64,000 nucleotides of DNA from Fidelibacterota bacterium (GTDB lineage: Bacteria; Pseudomonadota; Alphaproteobacteria; Rhodospirillales; Rhodospirillaceae). Positions 7,831-16,789 of this stretch are shown piece by piece. A model generated the notes under the pieces. That model did not search any database and was not told the origin of the DNA. It worked only from the letters and a program-made list of their open reading frames with translations. How positions within the stretch are numbered: the stretch's first letter is position 1; each line of letters begins with the position of its first letter. The DNA is taken from NCBI GenBank assembly GCA_947476895.1, contig CANJRX010000006.1, forward strand, positions 1-64,000. The letters are read 5' to 3'. The position numbers were made by a program, and so were the translations under genes.

Positions 7831-9665
7831 ACCATCTGCATGAAGAGCGCTTCGATAGCGCGGGTATAAGAGACGGTATCGAAAAGCGGAGACGTTGCGC
7901 GGTTGTGCACCAATTTGTCTTTGATGGTTTTAAGGCGAGCAGGGTCTCTGGCTAACGCTATAGCCAAGGCTTCGTAATCAGCCAATGTCGCCGCGATGAG
8001 TTCGGGCAAATCCATGGCCGCGAGAAGGCTGGCTGCGACGCGCGATGTGAAACTTTCGCCCGGCGACGTCAGCACAGGCAAGCCCACCCACAGCGCATCG
8101 CTGGCGGTGGTGTGCGCGTTACAGGGCAATGTATCGAGAAACAGATCGGCGACGCGCTGGCGGGCGAGATGTTCTTCGGGCGGCATGCGTGGTGCCAAAA
8201 CCAGGCGGGCCGCATCGACGCCACGGCGTTCGGCTTCCTTGCGTAAGTTCACCGCCGCCGTTGCATTGTCTTCAAGCAGCCACAGCACGCTGCCATCGAC
8301 GGCTTTCAGAATGCGCATCCAGATATCGAACATCGCCGGTAGAATTTTGAAGTTGCTGTTGAAGCAGCAGAAGACGGCGCCATTTTCGGGCAGTCCCAGC
8401 TCCGCGCGCGAAAATGCCCGCTCCGATATCTTCCTCTGTCGGTCGTTGACCTGATAGCTGTGCGGCAGCGTCAGAACTTTTTCGGTGTAAAAAGGGCGGG
8501 CGGCTTCCGGAACAATCACATTGTCGGCGATCAGGTAGTCGATATACGGCGCACCCATAGTGCAGGGATAACCCAGGTAGCTCACTTGAATGGGGGCTGC
8601 GCGATGCGCAAAAATCCCGATGCGGTTGTCGGCTGAGAACCCTTTCAAGTCGATGGCGATATCGATCTCCATCTCACGCGAAAGGGCCGCGATCTCGCGT
8701 TCGCTTTTGTCGCGCACTTCGATGAAGTGATCGCAGGCGCCGGCAATGCGCTTTTGCATATCATCGCCGGTCGCCGGACCGAAGGAGAAGGCGGTGATTT
8801 CAAATTTGTCGCGGTCGTGCAGTTCAAACAGCTCCGCCATAAGATAAGCGGTGGCGTGATTATGAAAATCCGCCGAGTAGTATCCAATCCGCACCCGCGC
8901 ATGCCCGGCGTATCGCTGTACTGGACCCAGCGCTAAGTCCTCGGGGTGTTTAGCGGCGACCCACATTTCGGCAGCTTTACGCTGCATCGCCAATGAGTCG
9001 GCATAGCCGATGAGGTGCCACGGCGGCGAAACCGGCTGCCCGTGATCGATGGCGACCAACAGCGAGGCGAGTTCGCGATCAAGGTTGGTCCAGTCACATA
9101 TAATTGTCTTACAGAATATCCGCGTGCCTGCGATGAACGGATAGTTTGGATTGAGCTGAAGGGCTGTTTCGTAGCTGGCAATGGCCGCCGCCGGTTGTTT
9201 CAGCTCTGAAAGCGCCGCGCCGCGGTTGCTGTGAGCATTGGCATTGTTCGGCTGCAACGTGATCGCGATATTCAGGCTTTGCAAAGCCTCTTCCAAGCGG
9301 CCCCAGTTGCGCAGCAGCAGGCTGCGATTGATATAGGGCGACGCGATTCTGCCGTCGGCGGCGATGGCAGCGCTATAACAATCGAAAGCGGCTTTCTGAT
9401 CGCCCAGTTGCGCCAAGGCCAAGCCGAGCCCGTTCAGCGCAGCGGCATAAGCGGGAACGAGTGTGATGGCGGCTTGAAAGCTCTGGGCCGCCGTCGAAAA
9501 CTGCCCCAGTTCAAAAAGGGCCATGCCGCGCAAGTGAAAGGCTTCGGCGTGTTGCGCATCAAGCGCGATCGCCTGATCGTAAAGTGGCACAGCTTCCGCG
9601 AGGTGCCGCTGCTGATGCAAAGCAAAAGCTTGTTGAAAGGCGGCCTGGGCAGGGGCGGACGGCAT
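7827..9665 (-). CDS. TPR plus O-GlcNAc-transferase-like (SPINDLY family) protein
   Basis: This 612-residue protein has about five tetratricopeptide repeats (residues 9-180) followed by a GT41-like catalytic half (about 210-612). The catalytic half shows family stretches such as HATAYLMAELFELHD, the DIAIDLKGF region, the PIQVSYLGYPCTMGA region and the SDALWVGLPVLT region. Bacterial members glycosylate proteins or take part in surface-glycan synthesis. It lies 6 nt downstream of a phytanoyl-CoA-dioxygenase-like gene on the same strand, so the two are probably one operon. The glycosyl donor and acceptor are unknown. The stop overlaps the convergent neighbour. Confidence 0.88.
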   Translation of the reverse strand: MPSAPAQAAFQQAFALHQQRHLAEAVPLYDQAIALDAQHAEAFHLRGMALFELGQFSTAAQSFQAAITLVPAYAAALNGLGLALAQLGDQKAAFDCYSAAIAADGRIASPYINRSLLLRNWGRLEEALQSLNIAITLQPNNANAHSNRGAALSELKQPAAAIASYETALQLNPNYPFIAGTRIFCKTIICDWTNLDRELASLLVAIDHGQPVSPPWHLIGYADSLAMQRKAAEMWVAAKHPEDLALGPVQRYAGHARVRIGYYSADFHNHATAYLMAELFELHDRDKFEITAFSFGPATGDDMQKRIAGACDHFIEVRDKSEREIAALSREMEIDIAIDLKGFSADNRIGIFAHRAAPIQVSYLGYPCTMGAPYIDYLIADNVIVPEAARPFYTEKVLTLPHSYQVNDRQRKISERAFSRAELGLPENGAVFCCFNSNFKILPAMFDIWMRILKAVDGSVLWLLEDNATAAVNLRKEAERRGVDAARLVLAPRMPPEEHLARQRVADLFLDTLPCNAHTTASDALWVGLPVLTSPGESFTSRVAASLLAAMDLPELIAATLADYEALAIALARDPARLKTIKDKLVHNRATSPLFDTVSYTRAIEALFMQMV

Positions 9666-9671
9666 GCGGCG

Positions 9672-10598
9672 CTATTTTGCTTTCATGCTTTCCAGGAACG
9701 CCGGCGTCGGACCGGGCCGGTAGGCGCAGGCCTCGGCGAGAGACTGAAGGTCCGGGGCCAGCGGATACATAAGCTTGTATTGCAAGACTTGCCGCAGGAT
9801 CAGCCGCAGGCGCAAGCTCAGATCCGGCGATTGGCGCGGATCGAGCAGCGGTTCATAGATCGGCTGCTGATCGCCACGCTGAAATTCCACCGATATGCTG
9901 ATGCGCGGCGTGGTGATGGGCTTTCGCGCGCGCGCGCCCCAATGAAAGATGGCTTGCGTCCAGGCCAGCAGTCCGCCGGCGGGGCTGGGCAAGGCGCGCA
10001 CATTCTGCAAATCGATGTGGGATTCGTGATCGCGCGGCGTGCCGTAAAAGAGATCGCGGTCCGCTGGCAGAACATACATGCAGCCGTTTTGCGGCGTGGC
10101 TTCGCTTAAGGCCAACCAGAAGGTCATCGCTTTGGGCCGGCGATCAGGCAGCAGCGTGCGAAAACCCAGGTCGCGATGGGGCGCCCAGCCGGCTTGTTCA
10201 CGCACACCGTCCACATGCCAGGCCCAGAACGCGGGCATCATCATGTAGTGCTCGTCGAGCACGGTGGCGAGGATGTTGCGCAGACGCGCATACATGTACC
10301 AAGGCTCGTCATACATGAAGGCGAAGACCGGCAAGTATCCTGCGGCAACCACGGCGCTGACGCCCGTGGCGATGCGCGCAATATTCAGGCCCCAGTCAAA
10401 GGACGGTATTTGAAAATATCCTTCGCGCATGAGGTCGGCGTTGAGGGCGGCAAGGTGCGACGCCTCGAAAGGCAGCGGCTGTGCCGAAGCCGCCGACAGT
10501 TCGGCGTTGCCGACATTCAGCGTCGGTGCGACTCCGCGCCAAAGGGCGGGATCGGAAAGGGCGTTAAAGCGCTGGGCGAGGGATGACGTGTCGGACAT
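9672..10598 (-). CDS. Phytanoyl-CoA dioxygenase-like Fe(II)/2-oxoglutarate oxygenase
   Basis: This 308-residue protein looks like a PhyH-type non-heme iron dioxygenase. The metal-binding triad is visible as H141-R-D143 (PHRDLGF) and H219 (IFHWGARA). R232 in PRISISVEF is a candidate 2-oxoglutarate ligand. Such enzymes hydroxylate small molecules or, less often, proteins. It is the promoter-proximal gene of a pair with the TPR/OGT-like protein. The pairing suggests action on a shared substrate, for example hydroxylation and glycosylation of one target, but that is inference. Confidence 0.78.
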   Translation of the reverse strand: MSDTSSLAQRFNALSDPALWRGVAPTLNVGNAELSAASAQPLPFEASHLAALNADLMREGYFQIPSFDWGLNIARIATGVSAVVAAGYLPVFAFMYDEPWYMYARLRNILATVLDEHYMMMPAFWAWHVDGVREQAGWAPHRDLGFRTLLPDRRPKAMTFWLALSEATPQNGCMYVLPADRDLFYGTPRDHESHIDLQNVRALPSPAGGLLAWTQAIFHWGARARKPITTPRISISVEFQRGDQQPIYEPLLDPRQSPDLSLRLRLILRQVLQYKLMYPLAPDLQSLAEACAYRPGPTPAFLESMKAK

Positions 10599-10647
10599 GG
10601 GGCGGTTATGCCACGGCTATCCGCATCAAGGGAATGAGGCAGATTCT

Positions 10648-10671
10648 CCCTTATATTTCAATAGATAAGGG
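10648..10671. terminator. Short hairpin just past the PhoX-family stop codon
   Basis: A perfect 7-bp inverted repeat, CCCTTAT and ATAAGGG, is separated by 10 nt and ends 1 nt from the PhoX-family stop on the minus strand. No T-run follows on either strand, so it may be a stability element rather than an intrinsic terminator. Confidence 0.3.
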
Positions 10672-10672
10672 C

Positions 10673-12535
10673 TTAGCCGATGGGTTTGCCGCTGGTGGTG
10701 CGAATGGCGATCACGCTCGGGCGCGGCGGTATACCGTCCTTGAAATCGGGCCACCGCGTCGCGGGCGTGACGAAACTGGAATCGTCACCGGTGTCACCCG
10801 GATGCTGAACCGAACAGAACAGGGTGGTGCCGTCGGGCGTAAAAGTCGGGCCCGTCAATTCGCCACCGATCGGACAGCTGAAGAAGTGCTTTGTCAGCGC
10901 GCGGCCTTCTCCGACCACGTCGGTGGCCCATAAGCCGTCGTCAAAACCGTAATCGTTGGCGCCATCGGTGCTGATCCACAGACGCCCTTTCGGATCGACA
11001 GTGAAATTATCGGGATTGGAAAGCCAGCCCTTGGCCGAAACTCCGGGGTGATATTGCGCCTTAACGGCTGGATCAGACGGGTCGCCGCCCAGAAACAGAA
11101 ATTGCCAGCGGGCGGTCGGGGCGGTGTGGTCTAAGCCCGGCACGATTTCAATCACATGGCCATGCCGGTTACGCGTGCGGGGATTGGCGGCATCGACGTT
11201 GGCGTCGGTGCGGCGGTTGTTCTTCGTGAGCGCCACGAAAATCGTGTTGGTAAACTTGTTGTATTCCAGGTCTTCCGGACGATCCATGGGTGTCGCGCCG
11301 ACAAGGCTGGCAGCACGACGTGCATCGATCAAGACATCGGCTTGGCTTGCAAAACCGTTGGCGGCCGTAAGCGGGCCGCTACCTAACTCTAAGGGTAACC
11401 AGGTGATGGTGTTATCGGCGTTAAAGCGCGCGGTATAGAGCGTTCCTTCATCCAGCAAGCCCCAGTTGCGCATGCGGTCTTTCGTGTTGACCTTCTTGCT
11501 GCTGACGAACTTGTAGATGTACTGGAACAGTTCATCATCACCGAGGTAGCAGACTACGCGTCCGTCCGGGTTGACCACAACACCTGCGGCTTCGTGCTTG
11601 AAACGTCCCATCGCCGTGCGCTTGGCGGGGCGTTTGTCGGGACTATAAGGATCGATCTCGACAATCCAACCGAAGCGATTGGGTTCATGCGGCTCGGCTT
11701 CAACGTTGAAGCGCGGGTAGTGCGCTTGCCACCCGTAAAACCGCTCACCACCCAGGCCCATAAGCTGATGATTGGCGGCCTCAGACGTGCGCTTCGGGTC
11801 TCCGCCAAAAAAGAAATGAATGTTCTCTTCGGCCGTCAAAACAGTGCCCCAGGGCGTTTCGCCGCCCGCACAATTTGCAAACGTGCCCAACGCGAGTACG
11901 CCTTTGGGATCGTCGGTCGTGCGCATACGCGCATGTCCTGCCGCCGGTCCAGTGATGTCGATCTCAGTGTCGGCGGTGATGCGGCGGTTATAACGGCTTT
12001 TTAAATTCACGCCCCACTGGCCGTTCTTCAGGGCAACTTCAACAATGGTATGGCCTGAGGCCGCGATTTCAACGTCGGCGTATTCTTTGCTGATGTCATC
12101 GAGCTTGCGCTTGTCGAAGCCCGGGAACATCAGCTGATTGCGCGTCGATTCATGATTGATGCACAGCAGACCGCGCGTGGAAGAGTTGGAGCCGTAAGGC
12201 AACGGCTTAAATGCGATGAAATCGTTGTCGTAGCCAAACTGAACCTTCTGCGCGGCGGCGCTTTGTGTTTCAGGTGTCCAGGCTGGCGCGGCTTCCGTCA
12301 GCGCATCGCCCCAGCGCAAAAGGATTTGAACGTCGTGGCCGGGTGAAACTTCATGGACCGGGCTCAGTTTGTGAGGGATCTCGGCGAAGGACAGCGTGGA
12401 TGTGCCATCCGGCGCGCCTTCCGCAGCTTCGGCGACGTCAGGAACAATGCCGATGCCCGTGGCAGCCGCGGCTGAAAGACCCGCGGCAAGAACCGCGCGG
12501 CGTGACGCTTGTTTTTCAGCGCTTAATTTTTTCAT
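10673..12535 (-). CDS. PhoX-family (DUF839) secreted phosphatase-like protein
   Basis: This 620-residue protein belongs to the PhoX/DUF839 family, which includes calcium- and iron-dependent alkaline phosphatases. The N-terminus carries a Tat signal (SRRAVLAAG near residue 12, then a hydrophobic stretch and an AEAAEGA cleavage region). Family segments include GLLCINHESTRNQLMFPG, WGTVLTAEENIHFFFGG, GRFKHEAAGVVVNPDGR, MDRPEDLEYN and FTVDPKGRLWISTDG. Length matches the family. It would act in the periplasm on phosphate esters. The upstream region contains a divergent B12-riboswitch operon; no Pho-box-like element stood out. Confidence 0.9.
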   Translation of the reverse strand: MKKLSAEKQASRRAVLAAGLSAAAATGIGIVPDVAEAAEGAPDGTSTLSFAEIPHKLSPVHEVSPGHDVQILLRWGDALTEAAPAWTPETQSAAAQKVQFGYDNDFIAFKPLPYGSNSSTRGLLCINHESTRNQLMFPGFDKRKLDDISKEYADVEIAASGHTIVEVALKNGQWGVNLKSRYNRRITADTEIDITGPAAGHARMRTTDDPKGVLALGTFANCAGGETPWGTVLTAEENIHFFFGGDPKRTSEAANHQLMGLGGERFYGWQAHYPRFNVEAEPHEPNRFGWIVEIDPYSPDKRPAKRTAMGRFKHEAAGVVVNPDGRVVCYLGDDELFQYIYKFVSSKKVNTKDRMRNWGLLDEGTLYTARFNADNTITWLPLELGSGPLTAANGFASQADVLIDARRAASLVGATPMDRPEDLEYNKFTNTIFVALTKNNRRTDANVDAANPRTRNRHGHVIEIVPGLDHTAPTARWQFLFLGGDPSDPAVKAQYHPGVSAKGWLSNPDNFTVDPKGRLWISTDGANDYGFDDGLWATDVVGEGRALTKHFFSCPIGGELTGPTFTPDGTTLFCSVQHPGDTGDDSSFVTPATRWPDFKDGIPPRPSVIAIRTTSGKPIG

Positions 12536-12624
12536 GGATCACAAATGCCCCGAGTTTGTGATGGCGGCTCCGCACGAGGATAGCGGTTACATTCCACCCG
12601 GCAAACACGAATTACCTCGTCGGA

Positions 12625-12653
12625 TTGACCGCAAAGGGTACGCGCTATAGTAT
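12625..12653 (+). promoter_or_regulatory. Predicted promoter of the cobalamin operon
   Basis: A TTGACC -35-like hexamer at 12625-12630 is followed 17 nt later by TAGTAT (12648-12653), with an overlapping TATAGT at 12646-12651. This lies directly upstream of the riboswitch aptamer, where the transcript would have to begin. Confidence 0.5.
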
Positions 12654-12660
12654 CCGGCCC

Positions 12661-12826
12661 GTGACAGGTTCCTCGGAAAGAGGATGAAAAGGGAACTCAG
12701 GTGTGACACCTGGGCTGCCCCCGCAACTGTAAGCGGTTAGTCCGCGCATCACGTAGCCACTGGTGTTCTTATCCGGGAAGGCGATGCGCAACGGACGTTA
12801 ACCCGCGAGCCAGGAGACCTGCCTGT
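12661..12826 (+). ncRNA. Cobalamin (adenosylcobalamin) riboswitch
   Basis: The leader contains the hallmark blocks of the B12 aptamer in order: a GAAAAGGGAA-type block, GTGACACCTGGGCTGCC with CCCCGCAACTGTAAGCGG, and the terminal B12 box AGCCAGGAGACCTGCC at 12808-12823. Binding of coenzyme B12 would lower expression of the downstream btuB-btuFCD-cobQ genes. It lies between a predicted promoter and a predicted terminator hairpin. Recognition is by motif and is very secure; the outer helix P1 boundaries are approximate. Confidence 0.95.
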
Positions 12827-12837
12827 CGCAGTCGTCC

Positions 12838-12874
12838 TTCGTTCGGCCGGGGTGTGGCGCGCGAACGGGTTTTT
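12838..12874 (+). terminator. Possible terminator in the riboswitch expression platform
   Basis: CGTTCG at 12840-12845 pairs with CGAACG at 12862-12867, extended inward by GCC/GGC pairs. The stem is followed by GG and a run of five T (12870-12874). Located just after the B12 box, it could be the conditional terminator read out by the aptamer. Control could instead be exerted on the btuB ribosome site. Confidence 0.45.
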
Positions 12875-12995
12875 CCCGAGAGACGGCAGTTTGTTTTAAC
12901 CGCGCTTGCGCGGGCTGCAGTCGCACAGGGGCTTCCTAAGTCTCTTTTCGGCCAAGTCCCGCGTCAGGCGCTTGTCGTCACGAAAAGGGATGCCC

Positions 12996-14921
12996 ATGAA
13001 GCGTCTTCTTATTTCCACCACCAGTCTCATTTCCATCCTGCACATCGCGCCGGTTTTTGCCGACGATATCGGCGAGCGGGCCATTGATGAAGTTGTTGTC
13101 ACCGCAACACGTTCGCCGCAGCCGTTGTACCGCGTGGGCTCGTCCATCACGGTTCTCAATAAAGAGGCCATTGAGTCGAGCCAGGCCGTTGCTGTTTCCG
13201 ATCTTCTGATTCAAACCCCGGGCGTCAGTTTCTCGCGCAATGGCGGCGTCGGCGGCACGACTTCTTTACGTATTCGCGGCGCCGAAACCGACCAGACCAC
13301 AGTTCTGATCGACGGCGTGAAGATCAACGATCCGTCGTCGCCGGGCGGCGGTTATAACTTCGCCGATCTGTTGGTCGGCGATATCAACCGCATCGAAATC
13401 CTGCGCGGCGCGCAGTCGACGCTCTGGGGCAGCCAGGCTATCGGCGGTGTCGTCAATATGATCACGACCGAACCGACGCAGGCCTTTGAAGTTTCAGCGG
13501 ACGCCGAAGGTGGTTCACGTTCCACCGGCTACGGACGCCTCGGCGTTGGTGGCGACAGCGAATATGTGAACTGGCGTTTGGCCGGCGCTTACTACGTCAC
13601 AGATGGCATCTCGACGTTTGTCGGCGGTACTGAAAAAGACGGCTATCAGAATTCGGGCCTCAACGGCCGCGTGCGCGTCAATGTGAACGAAGCCATCTCT
13701 ATCGACCTGCGCGGCTTCTATCTCCATAGCCACGTTCAGCTCGATGGCTTCCCGGCGCCGGTCTATGCCTTCGCCGATACGGCCGAATTCAACAAGACCA
13801 CGGAATTTGTCGGCTACAGCGGCGTGAACTTCGATCTCCTCGAAGGCCGGTTCAAAAACCGCATCGCCTTTGGCTACACCGATATCGATCGCGATAGCTT
13901 CAATCCCGATCAGCCGGTGACCAAAAGCACCTTCATGTCTGTTGGTCGCAACAAGCGCTTTGAATACCAGGGCACTTTCGCGGTTGCTGAAGGCTGGGAA
14001 GCGGTGTTCGGTGCCGAACGCGAAACATCAACACTTCGAACGGCCGCACCCAATGCGTTCGTTCCCAATCCGCCCGTAGATACAGCCAAAGCCACCATCA
14101 CCAGCGGCTATGCGCAGGTGCAGGGCGAAGTGGTGCCGGATCTCACGCTCACGGGCGGCTTGCGCTATGACGACCACGACACCTTCGGCAGCCGCGTACT
14201 CGGCCAAGCCGCCGCGGCGTGGGCGTTGAACGATCAAAATGCCATTCTGCGCGCAAGCTTCGCGCAAGGGTTCAAAGCGCCGACGCTCTACCAGCTCTAT
14301 AGCGACTTCGGTAACCCGGACGTGAAGCCTGAGAAGGCCAACAGCTGGGACGCCGGCATCGAACAGCATGCGCTCGACGGTACGGTGGTGGTTTCGGCCA
14401 CGGGTTTCTATCGCAAGACCAAAAGCCAGATCGACTTTGTCTCATGTCCGAACCCCAATCCGCTGTGCCTGTCCGGCACCTTCGGCTTCTACAACAATAT
14501 CGCCAGCGCCCGGGCGCAAGGGATTGAGTTGTCCGGTTCGGCGACGTTCGACGCTTTAGTCGCCGAAGCCAATTACACGCTGACCGACACCAAGAACACA
14601 TCGGCGGGCAGCGCCAATAATGGCAAAGACCTCGCACGCCGCCCGAAACACACGGCCAATGCGACGTTCACATACAACTGGCCCATGGAAGTCTCAACCG
14701 CCGTGGCCTTGCGCTACGTCGGCAAAGCCTTCGACAACGCCAGCAACGGCACAGTGTTAAAATCCTACAGCTTGGTCGATCTGCGCGCGGCCTGGCAGGT
14801 GATGGACACCGTGGAACTCTACGGACGTGTCGAGAACCTGTTCGATAAGGATTACGTCACCACCAACAACTATGGATCAATCGGCCGCAGCTTCTTTGCG
14901 GGCGTTCGTGCTAGATTCTAG
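12996..14921 (+). CDS. btuB: TonB-dependent outer-membrane receptor for vitamin B12 (BtuB-like)
   Basis: This 641-residue protein has a signal peptide (MKRLLISTTSLISIL, ending in FADD). A TonB-box-like EVVVTATR is followed by a plug domain (about residues 35-150, with VLIDGVKIND and LRGAQSTLWGSQAIGGVVN) and a 22-strand barrel. The C-terminus ends in the aromatic residue Phe (FAGVRARF), as outer-membrane proteins do. The ATG at 12996 follows AAAAGGGA by 5 nt; 12990 is also possible. Placement behind a cobalamin riboswitch and before BtuF, C and D genes supports corrinoid uptake. Length is close to that of E. coli BtuB. Confidence 0.92.
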   Translation: MKRLLISTTSLISILHIAPVFADDIGERAIDEVVVTATRSPQPLYRVGSSITVLNKEAIESSQAVAVSDLLIQTPGVSFSRNGGVGGTTSLRIRGAETDQTTVLIDGVKINDPSSPGGGYNFADLLVGDINRIEILRGAQSTLWGSQAIGGVVNMITTEPTQAFEVSADAEGGSRSTGYGRLGVGGDSEYVNWRLAGAYYVTDGISTFVGGTEKDGYQNSGLNGRVRVNVNEAISIDLRGFYLHSHVQLDGFPAPVYAFADTAEFNKTTEFVGYSGVNFDLLEGRFKNRIAFGYTDIDRDSFNPDQPVTKSTFMSVGRNKRFEYQGTFAVAEGWEAVFGAERETSTLRTAAPNAFVPNPPVDTAKATITSGYAQVQGEVVPDLTLTGGLRYDDHDTFGSRVLGQAAAAWALNDQNAILRASFAQGFKAPTLYQLYSDFGNPDVKPEKANSWDAGIEQHALDGTVVVSATGFYRKTKSQIDFVSCPNPNPLCLSGTFGFYNNIASARAQGIELSGSATFDALVAEANYTLTDTKNTSAGSANNGKDLARRPKHTANATFTYNWPMEVSTAVALRYVGKAFDNASNGTVLKSYSLVDLRAAWQVMDTVELYGRVENLFDKDYVTTNNYGSIGRSFFAGVRARF

Positions 14922-14932
14922 CTTCATCAAAG

Positions 14933-14959
14933 TGGGAGGAGGCCGTCGGTCTCCTCCCA
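14933..14959 (+). terminator. Intercistronic hairpin between btuB and btuF
   Basis: A perfect 9-bp stem (TGGGAGGAG with CTCCTCCCA) encloses a 9-nt loop, 11 nt after the btuB stop and 16 nt before the btuF start. No T-run follows, so it may be an attenuator or an mRNA stabiliser that sets the btuB to btuFCD ratio rather than a full terminator. Confidence 0.5.
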
Positions 14960-14975
14960 TGACGGAGCAAGCGAT

Positions 14976-15806
14976 TTGAGATTTATCGTCTGTTTAACTT
15001 TAGCTCTTCTAAGCGCTGCAGGTTCCGCGCGCGCGGACGTGCGCCGCGTGGTGTCGCTGAGCCCCTGCCTTGACGTTATCCTCGTTAACATCGCCGACCG
15101 CGAACAGATCGCGGCCCTCAGTCACTACGCCAGTGAAGAAGGCACGTCGACCATCGCGGATATAGCGAGCACATATCCAAAGACGTACGAGACGGGCGAG
15201 GAAGTGATTGCCCTGGCGCCGGACCTGGTGCTCACCAGCCGCCATTCTTCGCGGGCGACCCTCAACGTTCTCGCGCGTGTTGATATCAAAACCGAACTTT
15301 TCGATGAGCCGCTGACGGTGGCCGAGAGCATGGCGCAAGTCCGCCGCGTCGCGGGCCTTTTGGGCCACGCAGATCGCGGCGAAGCCCTCGTGGCAAAAAT
15401 CGAAGACGCCATCAAGACGGCCGAAATGCCCGAAGGCGCTTCACCTTTGCCGGCCGTCATCTTCCAGAGCAATGGTTTTTCACCGGGCACCGGCACGCTG
15501 ATGGACGAAATGTTGCGCCGTGTGGGATTCACCAATGTCGCAGCTCGCTACGGCGCCGAATGGGGAAATATTCCGCTCGAAGAACTCATTGTTGATCCGC
15601 CGCAAGTGATGCTGGCGGGCGAAATCCGCGCCAACAAGCCGACTTGGGCTGATCGTGTGCTGCGTCATCCATCACTGCGGCGTTTAGAAACCCGCATGAC
15701 CCGCGCGACATTCCCCGACCGGCTGCTCTATTGTGCCGGGCCGGTCCTCATCCAGACAGCGGACACTCTTATGAAAGCGCGTGAAGCGCATAAGGCGCGG
15801 CCATGA
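14976..15806 (+). CDS. btuF: Periplasmic cobalamin-binding protein of an ABC transporter
   Basis: This 276-residue protein has a signal peptide (MRFIVCLTLALLSAAGSARA) and the fold of class III periplasmic binding proteins: VVSLSPCLDVIL at the start of the first lobe, LAPDLVLTSRH, a long linking helix (ESMAQVRRVAGLLG) and the second lobe. The start is TTG, preceded by GGAG about 10 nt upstream. It passes corrinoid from BtuB to the BtuCD importer. The stop overlaps the permease start by 4 nt. The btuF assignment rests on the riboswitch and btuB context; by sequence alone it could be a siderophore-binding protein. Confidence 0.88.
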   Translation: MRFIVCLTLALLSAAGSARADVRRVVSLSPCLDVILVNIADREQIAALSHYASEEGTSTIADIASTYPKTYETGEEVIALAPDLVLTSRHSSRATLNVLARVDIKTELFDEPLTVAESMAQVRRVAGLLGHADRGEALVAKIEDAIKTAEMPEGASPLPAVIFQSNGFSPGTGTLMDEMLRRVGFTNVAARYGAEWGNIPLEELIVDPPQVMLAGEIRANKPTWADRVLRHPSLRRLETRMTRATFPDRLLYCAGPVLIQTADTLMKAREAHKARP

Positions 15807-16789
15807 AAATGCCGTCGCGCGCCGTCCTTCTGACCGGACTGAGCATTACGATCGTTGTGCTCGCGGCGTTGAGCCTGAGCGCCGGCCGCGTATGGATTCC
15901 GTTGAGCGCCTGGTTCAACGATGCCGATGATCCGCAGTGGATCATTCTTTTTGATCTGCGTTTGCCCCGCACAATTTTAGGCGTCGCGGTTGGCATGGCA
16001 CTCGGCATCTCCGGCGCAGCCCTTCAGGGCTATGCGCGCAATCCGTTAGCCGATCCAGGCGTGCTTGGCGTTTCCAGCATGGCGGCCTTGGGCGCAGTCA
16101 TGACGCTCTATCTCGGCACTGCGATGACCCTGCCGTGGGTGCTACCGGTCGCCGCCATGGTCGGCGCTATCATCGGCATCGCGCTGCTGCTGCTGTTGTC
16201 AGGGGGTGCTTCTAGCATTCTCTCATTCATATTGGCAGGCATGATTTTAAATACCCTGTCCTCAGCAGGTGTCGCGCTCGCACTCAATCTTTCGCCGTCG
16301 CCTTGGGCCGTCAGCGAAATCATCAATTGGCTGATGGGGTCGCTGGCCGACCGTAGCGTAGATGACGTGCGCCTCGCGCTACCTTTCATCGCTGCGGGCT
16401 GCGCCGTTTTGCTCACTACGGGCCGTGCGTTAGATGCTTTAACCTTGGGTGATGCCGGGGCCCGTTCGCTCGGCATTAATCTGCAACGCACGCGGCTTCT
16501 GCTCGCCGTCGGCGTGGGGCTCGCTGCGGGTGCTAGCGTTGCCGTCACCGGCGTCATTGGCTTTGTCGGCTTGATCACGCCGCATATCATGCGGCCCCTC
16601 GTGGGTGCGCGTCCGGGCGCTTTGCTGGTCCCGAGTGCCTTGGCCGGTGCGGCCATCGTGCTCGCCGCCGACATCCTCGTTCGCATCACGCCCGCGGGTA
16701 CGGAACTGAAATTGGGCGTTGCCATGGCCGCCCTGGGCGCGCCGTTCTTCTTGATGCTTCTCATCAGCCTGCGTCGGAAAACAGTATGA
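15803..16789 (+). CDS. btuC: Cobalamin ABC transporter permease (FecCD family)
   Basis: This 328-residue protein has about ten hydrophobic segments and typical FecCD motifs: LRLPRTILGVAVGMALGISG, the NPLADPGVLGVSSMAALGA region, GDAGARSLG and FVGLITPHIMRPLVG. It forms the membrane channel for corrinoid import with the following ATPase. ATGA-type overlaps on both sides indicate translational coupling. Confidence 0.92.
   Translation: MKMPSRAVLLTGLSITIVVLAALSLSAGRVWIPLSAWFNDADDPQWIILFDLRLPRTILGVAVGMALGISGAALQGYARNPLADPGVLGVSSMAALGAVMTLYLGTAMTLPWVLPVAAMVGAIIGIALLLLLSGGASSILSFILAGMILNTLSSAGVALALNLSPSPWAVSEIINWLMGSLADRSVDDVRLALPFIAAGCAVLLTTGRALDALTLGDAGARSLGINLQRTRLLLAVGVGLAAGASVAVTGVIGFVGLITPHIMRPLVGARPGALLVPSALAGAAIVLAADILVRITPAGTELKLGVAMAALGAPFFLMLLISLRRKTV

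Noticed and set aside
9231-10109. Open frame of 292 residues on the plus strand
   Set aside because: Spans the opposite strand of the OGT-like and PhyH-like genes; no ribosome site or motif.
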